Positions 50,027-56,447 of a stretch of 56,447 nt of DNA are shown here, one piece after another. The notes below the pieces were generated by a model. It did no database searches, was not told the DNA's origin, and saw nothing but the letters and a program-made list of their open reading frames with translations. The first letter of the stretch is position 1. Each line of letters opens with the position of its first letter. Source of the stretch: an uncultured Campylobacter sp. (GTDB lineage Bacteria; Campylobacterota; Campylobacteria; Campylobacterales; Campylobacteraceae); the NCBI GenBank assembly GCA_900539505.1, contig UQCL01000006.1, positions 1 through 56,447 of the forward strand, read 5' to 3'. Position numbers and translations under genes: made by a program.

Positions 50027-50557
50027 ATGAAAAAGATTGTTTTAGCAAGCGTTTTAGTCGCGGGCGTGCTGTTCGCCGCAGATTTTAGCTCAAGCACCCC
50101 CGAGCAGATCAACGCCGCAGTCGCCGGCGCGGATGCCAAGAGCTTAAGCGAAGCGGCGTTTGAGATCGACAAGCGCGCGGGTGAGCTAAGAGCGCAGGCA
50201 AGGGATCTCAAGCGCGGATTTAAGACCGAGTTTAAAAAGAAGCTGGACGCTATGAGCGTCGAGGATCGCGAGAAATTCCTAGACGAGTTTAGACAAAACT
50301 ATAACGCTCAGGCGGGCAAGCTAAGCGTTGAGCAGGCGGATAGGCTCGATATCGAGCTTAAAGATCGCGGCAATTTCGGCAAATTTAAAAGGCCCGCTCG
50401 CGGGTTCGGTCCGCACAGATCGCAGGCGGCTCCCGGCGAGTGCGGCCATATGCCGCATAAAGGGATGGGCGACGGTGCGGGTCCGGCAATGCCGCCAAGG
50501 GGCGAGATGCCGTGCAATCAAAACGCGGGCGCCGCTCCGTGTCCTATAGCGCAGTAG
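50027..50557 (+). CDS. Periplasmic DUF1104-like protein with Met/His/Cys-rich tail
   Basis: 176 residues. Signal peptide MKKIVLASVLVAGVLFAAD, then FSSSTPEQINAAVAGAD and a long helical part (residues about 50-115, KKKLDAMSVEDREKFLDEF, VEQADRLDIELK) like the campylobacterial DUF1104 proteins and reminiscent of CpxP/Spy helical hairpins. The tail (from about 140: ECGHMPHKGMGDG, PPRGEMPCNQNAG, APCPIAQ) holds several Cys, His and Met and could bind copper or another soft metal. The gene ends at a strong terminator; a two-component system follows after 475 bases. A metal- or envelope-stress role is inferred. Confidence 0.65.
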   Translation: MKKIVLASVLVAGVLFAADFSSSTPEQINAAVAGADAKSLSEAAFEIDKRAGELRAQARDLKRGFKTEFKKKLDAMSVEDREKFLDEFRQNYNAQAGKLSVEQADRLDIELKDRGNFGKFKRPARGFGPHRSQAAPGECGHMPHKGMGDGAGPAMPPRGEMPCNQNAGAAPCPIAQ

Positions 50558-50582
50558 TGCCGCCTGCGCGCAAGCTACGTAG

Positions 50583-50614
50583 TTCCGCGCACCATTTGCG
50601 CGGAATTTTGTTTT
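50583..50614 (+). terminator. Intrinsic terminator
   Basis: Perfect 9-bp stem TTCCGCGCA / TGCGCGGAA, loop CCATT, followed by TTTTGTTTT. The best terminator in the window. Its 3' arm and T-run contain a GAATTT word. Confidence 0.85.
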
Positions 50615-51032
50615 ATCGAAACACGGTGCGAGAATTTTAGAATTTTAGCTTGAAATTTATGCGGCGTAGCGCCGATAAAATTTCGCAAAACCTTATCGGC
50701 GCAGGCGAGGTTTTGAAATTCTACGCCGAGAAATTTTATATCGCGAAATTTAGAATTTCGTAGCGGCGGAATTTTAAAGCCCAATGTTTTACCTGTAAAT
50801 TTTAAAATTCCGCGGCGCGAAAATTTTATACCGTAAAATTTTAGTTTCTTGCGCCGCGCCGCGCGAATAATACTAGGCGAGCAATCTTACAAGCCTAAAT
50901 TTAGCAAGTATACTTTGAGCCAAGACGCATCGTTTTCGCCATGATAAAATTTTGCCGTGAAATTTCGCAATTAAATTTTACGTGGAATTTCACAGGGTAT
51001 AATTTCAAAAATTCTACGCAAGGAGGCGGGCC
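50615..51032. other. RAATTY-rich gap with the response-regulator promoter
   Basis: Dense GAAATTT/GGAATTTT words to about 50990. TATAAT at 50998-51003, preceded by CAGGG, is the -10 box. AAGGAGG at 51020-51026 is the ribosome-binding site of the next gene. No coding sequence (a 50575-50784 minus frame is an array translation). Confidence 0.6.
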
Positions 51033-51695
51033 ATGGCAAGGGTTTTGATCGTCGAGGACGAGGGGATGCTGCTAGATATGATGTGCACCTACATGCGCGG
51101 CGCGGGGCACGAGGTAAGCGGCAGTAAAAGCTACGACGAGGCGCTCTCTTTAGCGTACGAAAAGAGCTTCGATCTGTGGATATTCGACGTCAAAATCATC
51201 GGTGGCAACGGCTTTGCGCTGCTTCGCGAGCTGCGCGAGGCCGGGCGCGGCGCACCCTGCATTTTCACGACGTCGCTAAGCACTCTGCAAGACGTTGAAA
51301 GCGGCTTTAAAAGCGGCTGTGACGACTATCTCAAAAAGCCCTTCGAGCTAAAAGAGCTGGCCCTGCGCGCGGATAATTTGCTAAAGCGCACCTTCGTTCA
51401 CAACGCCGCTTTGCGCGAAGATATCGGCGGAAGCTTTAGCTTCGATATGGCTCAGCACGCGCTTTATCGCGACGGAAGAGCCGTGCCGATGCCGCAGAAG
51501 CAGGCGCGGCTTCTTGCTCTGCTTCTGAAAAACCGCGATAAATTCCTTAGTAAGGATGAAATTTTCGCCGCGCTGTGGGACTACGACGAGAGTCCGAGCG
51601 AGCTTAGCCTGCGCGTTTATATCGCGGAGCTGCGAAAAATTTTAGGCAAGGATCGCATCATAAACGCCTCCAAGCTCGGCTACAAATATCTTTAG
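51033..51695 (+). CDS. OmpR-family response regulator
   Basis: 220 residues. Receiver domain 1-115: LIVEDEGMLLD (acidic pocket), phosphoacceptor Asp at LWIFDVKIIGG (about residue 51), Thr/Ser switch TTSLS and Lys in YLKKPFE. C-terminal winged helix from about 125: LLALLLKNRDKFLSKDEIF, LRVYIAELRKILG and the recognition-hairpin end KLGYKYL. Sensed by the kinase encoded nine bases downstream. The DUF1104-like gene upstream is a possible target. Confidence 0.93.
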   Translation: MARVLIVEDEGMLLDMMCTYMRGAGHEVSGSKSYDEALSLAYEKSFDLWIFDVKIIGGNGFALLRELREAGRGAPCIFTTSLSTLQDVESGFKSGCDDYLKKPFELKELALRADNLLKRTFVHNAALREDIGGSFSFDMAQHALYRDGRAVPMPQKQARLLALLLKNRDKFLSKDEIFAALWDYDESPSELSLRVYIAELRKILGKDRIINASKLGYKYL

Positions 51696-51704
51696 GAGCG
51701 CGCC

Positions 51705-52811
51705 GTGTCCAAAATGCGTCAAATTTTACCGATTTTTTTACTCTACACTCTTACTAGCGTCCTGTTTTTGGCGCTGGTAAGCAGCGTATTTTACGAGCGG
51801 GAGAAGTTTTTTATCGCGGATCGCGATGCCTTTGCGATCAGAGATTTCAAGCACGGCTTAGAGGCCAAGCTCGCGCGCGGCGGGCGCCTAAACGAGGGCG
51901 ATTTCGACGCCATGCAGGCATACGCTGCAGATCTGAATAGCAGCGATGAGATCGCGCGGGATTTCGAGCCGAAGGATGACGCGCCGCGCGTGTATATGGA
52001 GGGGGCCAGCAGGATCGAGCAGTTTAATCTCACCGGCAAGGACGGCACGGAGTATTACGTGGCAATCAAAACGGAGGCGCTTGGGGGCAAGCTAGCGGCG
52101 CTGAAGCTTAAAATTTTAGCCGCGAGCGCACTTGTTTTGGCGCTTATTTTGCTGATCGCGTATTTTATCATCCGCCTTTCGCTGCGCCCGCTTTACGAAA
52201 AGATCGAGTTTCTAAATGGCTTCATCCGAGACACGACGCACGAGATAAAAACCCCGCTTAGCGTGATTTTGATGAGCATCGAGCTTTTCGATACCGAACC
52301 GAAAAAATATCTAGGTAATATCAAGGCGGGTGCAAACACGATAAACGCGTTGTTTGAAGACCTAACCGCGCTAAGCTTAAACAAAAGCGGCAGCGGGCGA
52401 GAGGTAAATTTAGGCGAGCTGCTGCAAAGCCGCATAGAGTATTTCGGCGTCTCTGCCGAGCAAAAGTGCATAAATCTACGCGCCGATCTGCGCCCGGTAG
52501 CCTTTTGCGCGGATGAGTTTAAGCTGCGAAAAATCATCGACAATCTGCTTGGCAATGCGATAAAATATTGTGATGAGCTCGGCTGCGTCGAGGTGAGCCT
52601 GCGCGAGCGCTCGCTTCGCATCAAAAACAGCGGTGCTGGCATCGCGCGGCAAAATCTGCCGCATATTTTCGAGCTTTACACCCGCTTTGACGAGCGCAAC
52701 GGCGGCTTTGGCATCGGGCTTTTTATCGTGAAAAAATACTGTGACGAGATCGGGCTTAAAATTTCGTGCAGAAGCGAGCCTGGAGAGACGGAGTTTTGGC
52801 TGGAATTTTAA
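51705..52811 (+). CDS. Sensor histidine kinase
   Basis: 368 residues. Two transmembrane segments (about 5-25 and 140-160) around a periplasmic domain, then the H-box FIRDTTHEIKTPLSVI (His near residue 180), N-box KIIDNLLGNAIKY, and G-boxes IKNSGAGI and GGFGIGLFIVKKY. The start is a GTG at 51705, six bases after AGGAG; the ATG at 51714 is too far. No HAMP domain is obvious between the second segment and the H-box. The signal is unknown; the Met/His/Cys protein next door suggests metal or envelope stress. Confidence 0.92.
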   Translation: MSKMRQILPIFLLYTLTSVLFLALVSSVFYEREKFFIADRDAFAIRDFKHGLEAKLARGGRLNEGDFDAMQAYAADLNSSDEIARDFEPKDDAPRVYMEGASRIEQFNLTGKDGTEYYVAIKTEALGGKLAALKLKILAASALVLALILLIAYFIIRLSLRPLYEKIEFLNGFIRDTTHEIKTPLSVILMSIELFDTEPKKYLGNIKAGANTINALFEDLTALSLNKSGSGREVNLGELLQSRIEYFGVSAEQKCINLRADLRPVAFCADEFKLRKIIDNLLGNAIKYCDELGCVEVSLRERSLRIKNSGAGIARQNLPHIFELYTRFDERNGGFGIGLFIVKKYCDEIGLKISCRSEPGETEFWLEF

Positions 52812-53093
52812 CTTTACCCAAATGAAATTCTGCGCGAACGAAATTTTAGCAGGCGGGCTTGCTAGGCTTACCGCGTAGGTTTAAATTTAGCTAGCGATTC
52901 CGTTCGTAAAAATTTGCGCTGAGTTATGATTTGATGGCGGAATTTACGCATGCAATCCGGTCGCGCTCGCAAAATTTCGCCCGCCGGCTTGCAGAATACG
53001 CAGCGAAAATTCTACGGAATTTCGTGAAATTTTATTTGGACGCGAGCAGAATTACGGCGGCTAGGGATAAAATTTGCAGCAGCTTAGATAAAA
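52812..53093. other. Gap, no gene
   Basis: 282 bases with GAAATTTT and AAATTTCG words. No gene or terminator after the kinase gene that I can support. Confidence 0.4.
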
Positions 53094-53305
53094 TCGCACG
53101 CGACAATTGACTAAATTTCGCGAATTTAGCCCGCGCACCGGTTGGGTTCGCCCTTGCTCTGTTGCTTCATACGCGCCGTATTCATAGCTAGTGCAAAAGG
53201 CGGTATCGTTTTGGGTTTTGATACCCAATAAAAATATCTATTCGGCTTCTCATTCTTACCGTTCGGCGCGTCGGCGTGGACTACGCGCGAGTAAATTTAA
53301 AATTT
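53094..53305 (-). pseudogene. Frameshifted coding remnant of unknown family
   Basis: On the minus strand YSRVVHADAPNGKNEKPN and RYFYW read in one frame. One base out of phase, GIKTQNDTAFCTSYEYGAY and EATEQGRTQPVRGLNSR continue like a protein. The shift falls near TGGGTATCAAAACCCA. No start codon. Family not recognised; the composition looks coding but I cannot exclude chance. Confidence 0.35.
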
Positions 53306-53651
53306 AGCTCCGTCACGCCGAAGCGAAGCTTTATTAAAACGGGCGGAGTAGCTATTTTAAGTGCGCAGATGTTCTTTAAAACGCACCGATCTTTTAAAAC
53401 GGGCGGCAAATTTTAAAATTTGCGCGGAAGCAAAGAGCAAACGAGACAAAAGAGGCTAAATTTTAGCGGTAAAACCTAGCTTTGCCGCTTTTCAAATTTG
53501 ACTTCGTCTTTCATATAAAATCAAATTCTGGGATTTTTGAATAAGCTATTAAATTTAACCAAATTTGCCCCGCCCGAGTCAAAATAGGCGGGGCAAATTT
53601 GATCGTTTCTCGCCGAGCGTCCTCGCTCTCTGCGCTATTTGCTAAAATCTA
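53306..53651. other. Gap, no gene
   Basis: 346 bases with AAATTT words, GGCGGAGTAGC and AAAACGGGCGG motifs (a short repeat at 53337 and 53397), and a short inverted pair GCCCCGCC...GGCGGGGC with AAATTTG flanks near 53559-53600 that could form a hairpin. Confidence 0.4.
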
Positions 53652-53885
53652 TCATTTCTCTCCTAGCGGCCAATAAACGATCGGTTTGGCTCCGAGCCTT
53701 GCTTCGCCGTGATACATCCCTAGCTTATCTTTCGTCCATGCAAAGCCCGTATGCCCGTGCTTGTCGATAAAGATGCTGCCGCTGCCGCCGAGCCCTTTGT
53801 CTATCCCGGTATTATGCGGGTACTTTTACAAGATATTGCGGTAGGCTACGCTTAAATCAATGCTGCGGCTGTCCGTGTTTAGCCC
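53652..53885 (-). pseudogene. C-terminal remnant resembling an isoaspartyl peptidase/L-asparaginase
   Basis: The minus strand reads 78 codons with one in-frame TAA: NTDSRSIDLSVAYRNIL, stop, then KYPHNTGIDKGLGGSGS, IFIDKHGHTGFAW and TKDKLGMYHGEARLGAKP to WPLGEK and a stop. GGSGSIFIDKHGHTG...GMYHG recalls the beta-subunit C-terminus of plant-type Ntn-hydrolase asparaginases (GGxIxxDxxGNxxxxFNTxGMYRG), though the match is partial. No N-terminus or catalytic Thr remains. Confidence 0.55.
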
Positions 53886-53888
53886 GGA

Positions 53889-54488
53889 TCACGAATATCT
53901 TGCCGCGATTTGCCTTTGCCCTAAAATTTTCACGATCTCATCTAAGCTTAAAATTTTGCCGTGCGAGTCAAAGCCTACGTTTAGTATGCGCCCCTCCAGG
54001 CTGGAAGCGCGGTCGTGCAAGTGTCCGTGAAGCATAAAAGAGCCTCGCGAGGCGTGGTTGTGCTCCTCTACGGGATAGTGAAACATACAGATGCTCATAC
54101 CCGCTTTGCCGTCCTTCATCGCGCCCGCGCCGCCGTCAAAATTTAGCTCCTTGTAGTGCAGGATATCGCTAAAGATGGGATTTCCGTCGTCTTTTAGCTC
54201 TCGTAACAGAGCTTCTTTGTTTTGGCTAATGAGCGTATCGTGGTTGCCTAAAATCAGCACATGCGAGCCGTTTAGCCTACGCGCGACGCTTTTTAGATCT
54301 TTTAATTTATTACAAAATGCAAAATCGCCCAAATCATAAACCGTATCCTCGGGCCTCACTACGGCATTCCAGAGCTCTATTAGCTTTTCATTCATCTCGC
54401 TTACGTCGTTAAAATCCCTAAATTTAGGGCAATATTTCATAATATTGCCGTGATAAAAATGCAAATCGGAGGTAAAAAATATCATCAT
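53889..54488 (-). CDS. Calcineurin-like metallophosphoesterase, RNA-repair partner candidate
   Basis: 199 residues with every metal motif: FTSDLHFYHGNI, VYDLGDFAF, LILGNHDT, CMFHYPVEE and LHGHLHDR. This is the compact phage/bacterial type with EMNEKLIELWNAVV. The gene lies 79 bases after the kinase-RNA ligase gene on the same strand, so likely cotranscribed. In bacterial Pnkp a metallophosphoesterase of this fold removes 2',3'-cyclic phosphate between a kinase and a ligase domain. Such a task is inferred here from pairing. Two adjacent ATGs (54488, 54485) are possible starts. Confidence 0.82.
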   Translation of the reverse strand: MMIFFTSDLHFYHGNIMKYCPKFRDFNDVSEMNEKLIELWNAVVRPEDTVYDLGDFAFCNKLKDLKSVARRLNGSHVLILGNHDTLISQNKEALLRELKDDGNPIFSDILHYKELNFDGGAGAMKDGKAGMSICMFHYPVEEHNHASRGSFMLHGHLHDRASSLEGRILNVGFDSHGKILSLDEIVKILGQRQIAARYS

Positions 54489-54567
54489 TTTCCTTTAAGC
54501 TTTAATCGCCGCATCGAATTGCGCTTTACGTTCAAATTTACGCGGCGCCAAATATTCGCGGTAATCG

Positions 54568-56061
54568 TTAAACTTTTTCTAAAAATTCTTTTATAAAGCC
54601 CAGCTTGCCCTGCTCGTCAAGAGATCTGAATTCTCGCTCGTTTGCTTTGATGTGATCGACCAATGGGTGAAATTCCTCATCGAGCTTGGTTTTATCCAGT
54701 TTGCCGGAAAGCGCCTCATTTTTACTGCGAGCGAAAAATTTATTCACGAGATAATAAGGCGTTTTCATCTTAAAGCAAAAATCATTTTGGCTCGGGATAT
54801 ACACCATAAAGCCCTCGAATTTCGCCTCTTTGACTATATTTTTTAGCTCCGCAAAGCTCGTTTTTAGATACTGCTCGCCCTCTTTATAAAAAGGTCTTTT
54901 TAGTGCGCCAGCGGTACTTGCGGCGATTTTATCCAGCTCAAATTCGCTCTCTTGCGCGCCGGTTTTAACGTCGATAAGTCCGATAAAAGTCTCTCCAAGC
55001 TCCTCTTCTACGATGTGCGGGTCGCTCTCGTCGGTGATCTCAAATAAAAAAGTTTTATTTGGATAGCGTTTGAAAATTTCTTCAAATTTACAGCAGTGCT
55101 CGCGTGCCATCTGCGCAAATCTACTATCGGTCGATCCCGTCGTGGAGTAGATGACGCGGCGGTTAAAGCTCGCGCCGCTTTCGCCGATATCTACGTAGGT
55201 ACAACACCCCAAAAAGCCGTTTACCTTTCGCACGGCAAGCACGGGCGTATCGTCCGTGATATCGATAGGATAAAGGCTTTTGCGCGAGGTAAATTCCGAG
55301 TAGTTATAGACCTTTTTAAACGGACGCACGATGATATTTAGATTATCGTCCATTATGAGCCCGCGCATCTCAAGCAACGCCTTATCCCAATCGGCTTTGA
55401 AAAAGACGCGTTTTGAGTATTTGTAGGTGCGAAGCTCGGGATAAAGCTCGCTTTGACGCGCACTCCAGAGCCTTTTATCCTGCGTGGCGGCGATATATTT
55501 TTTCGTTACGTAGGTATTTTGCGCCGCATCAAAGGGCAGATCGCGCCTATTTAGAGCCGCCGCGTCTTTAATCTTTTGCGCTACGCTTTGACTCATAGGA
55601 TTAACGGGCGGGATCAAAATTTCGCCCTCTATTTTGTTGTTTGCAACCTTGATAAACATCGCTATTATCGTATCTTCATCGACGCCGTGCTCGGAGGCGA
55701 AGAAATTTTGCATTCTAAAGCATTCGAAAATAAATCCGTTTTGGGCGGCTTGCTCTTTTAGGCTTAGCAGCTCTTTGGTACGCGCGCTCACATTGCTAAG
55801 CACGATAAGAACATCTTTGGTCTTGTTTTCCAGAGCAAATTTATACGCCTGCTTTATCTCGCGGGCGACCTTGCGCTTCGCGTCTTCCAAAAGCTTTGGC
55901 GACCAAGTATAAACCCCCGCCTCATCGGTTAAAAACATATCATTTTCCAGATGATAAATTTGCGCCTGCGGATATTCGTTTTTAAATTCTTTAATTTTCT
56001 CTTTTGCGAAAGTCGTTTTACCCGAGCCCGCGTGTCCGCGAACGACCATAAATTTTTTCAT
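54568..56061 (-). CDS. Kinase-RNA ligase fusion protein (Pnkp/Rnl1-like)
   Basis: 497 residues in two parts. Residues 1-160: P-loop kinase with GHAGSGKTTFAKE (9-21), END at 39-41 in the position of the polynucleotide-kinase acceptor Asp, and Arg-rich helices. Residues about 180-497: an ATP-dependent RNA ligase of T4 Rnl1 type. It has RGLIMDD (233-239), RPFKKVYNYSEF (246-257), motif I KVNG with adenylated Lys279, STTGS (306-310), FLFEIT (338-343), EGFMVY (416-421) and KMKTPYY (431-437). Motif I has Asn where KxDG is usual. With the phosphoesterase next door this supplies the end-healing and sealing steps of RNA repair. Substrate, probably tRNA or another broken RNA, is unknown. Confidence 0.8.
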   Translation of the reverse strand: MKKFMVVRGHAGSGKTTFAKEKIKEFKNEYPQAQIYHLENDMFLTDEAGVYTWSPKLLEDAKRKVAREIKQAYKFALENKTKDVLIVLSNVSARTKELLSLKEQAAQNGFIFECFRMQNFFASEHGVDEDTIIAMFIKVANNKIEGEILIPPVNPMSQSVAQKIKDAAALNRRDLPFDAAQNTYVTKKYIAATQDKRLWSARQSELYPELRTYKYSKRVFFKADWDKALLEMRGLIMDDNLNIIVRPFKKVYNYSEFTSRKSLYPIDITDDTPVLAVRKVNGFLGCCTYVDIGESGASFNRRVIYSTTGSTDSRFAQMAREHCCKFEEIFKRYPNKTFLFEITDESDPHIVEEELGETFIGLIDVKTGAQESEFELDKIAASTAGALKRPFYKEGEQYLKTSFAELKNIVKEAKFEGFMVYIPSQNDFCFKMKTPYYLVNKFFARSKNEALSGKLDKTKLDEEFHPLVDHIKANEREFRSLDEQGKLGFIKEFLEKV

Positions 56062-56447
56062 TTTACCGCCTTGATTTTATGTGGCGATATTCTACCTGAA
56101 ATTTGAGCGCTTTGGTATCAAGAAATATGGATTTTGGTAAAATTCAATTTACAGAGCCGATTTTTGCCACTTAGCTCGCGCAGTTTTGAGCGCGAATGAG
56201 GCGGCACGGCTTCGTATCTACGCAGGCTCGCCGCCGATGCGCGCTTTCGGGCACGAAATTGAGCGAGGATAAAATTTGCAGTGGAGTCACCGGGCAGTTT
56301 AAATTTTGAATCTCAAAGCTCAAATTTACAGAAGGATCAAATTTGATCTCTTTATGGACTTATCGAAGTATAAAATTTATTGTTTTGACCAAGCAAATTA
56401 TGGTTCAAATTTTCAAAACGCTGTAGTGGCTTCGCGATTAAATTTCT
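56062..56447. other. Window end, promoter region of the RNA-repair genes
   Basis: 386 bases. AAGGCGG before the kinase-ligase ATG and TAGAAT on the minus strand near 56090-56095 could be its ribosome-binding site and -10 box. The rest has AAATTT words and GC-rich blocks. No gene, tRNA or repeat array recognised. Confidence 0.45.

Noticed and set aside
53652..53885. Selenocysteine or read-through gene
   Set aside because: The internal stop is TAA, no hairpin of SECIS type is evident and the N-terminal part of the protein is missing.
1..56447. tRNA, rRNA, insertion sequences, prophage
   Set aside because: I looked for T-loop-like GGTTCRAAYCC sequences, rRNA stretches, transposase motifs and terminal inverted repeats and saw none that I could support; short tRNA genes could still be missed by eye.

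Overview
This 56-kb window looks like a chromosomal contig of a high-GC, oral-type Campylobacter. Three things point there. The gene content and order are campylobacterial: a trpGD fusion, lysA-(orf)-pheA-hisC, dxs-perR, ubiE-xseA-serC, rplY-pth-permease, tal-serB, greA-lpxB and surE-tcdA. Start regions carry campylobacter-style extended -10 boxes. The G+C content is far above that of C. jejuni. From memory of the C. jejuni map, the flagellar block fliF-fliG-fliH (normally between hisC and dxs) and the chemotaxis block cheW-cheA-cheV (normally upstream of serB) are both missing from otherwise conserved neighbourhoods. That fits an aflagellate species such as C. gracilis, but the species name is an inference. 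The first 26 bases are Nextera adapter and not genome.

Layout. 0.2-7.2 kb: a tryptophan operon on the minus strand (trpE, trpGD, an adenine DNA methyltransferase, trpF). 7.3-10.4 kb: yaaA, a TSUP-family exporter and a fluoride channel. 11-15 kb: a hypothetical gene pair, a decayed paralogue, and cstA with its small partner. 15.4-19.9 kb: a five-gene iron/heme unit (FecCD permease, ATPase, binding protein, radical-SAM protein of the anaerobic heme-degradation type, flavodoxin), led by a small coupled ORF. 20-23 kb: small hypotheticals and decayed genes. 23.4-43.1 kb: a long minus-strand run of housekeeping genes (serine, histidine, phenylalanine, lysine and arginine synthesis, isoprenoids, menaquinone, lipid A, PilT, PerR). 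43.1-52.8 kb, plus strand: a lipoprotein, surE, tcdA, a nitroreductase, modD with a molybdate/tungstate-like binding protein and permease but no ATPase, sodC, and a Met/His/Cys-tailed periplasmic protein followed by a two-component system. 53-56 kb: two decayed fragments, then a metallophosphoesterase next to a kinase-RNA ligase fusion, a likely RNA-repair cassette.

The most unusual signal is the word RAATTY (AAATTT, GAATTC and variants). It occurs about once per 27 bases in the 8.04-8.88 kb gap, against roughly one per 750 expected by chance. It also forms phased, in-frame tandem arrays inside coding sequences: 33-bp units in trpF, 15/42-bp spacing in lysA, and 30-bp spacing in a small ORF between lysA and pheA. 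In C. jejuni, RAATTY is the site methylated by the orphan methyltransferase CtsM, and that methylation marks DNA for natural transformation. A candidate methyltransferase of this type is encoded inside the trp operon here, and a PilT retraction ATPase is nearby. The working hypothesis is that an uptake-type word has expanded through the genome, including into enzymes. This can be tested but is not shown by the sequence alone.
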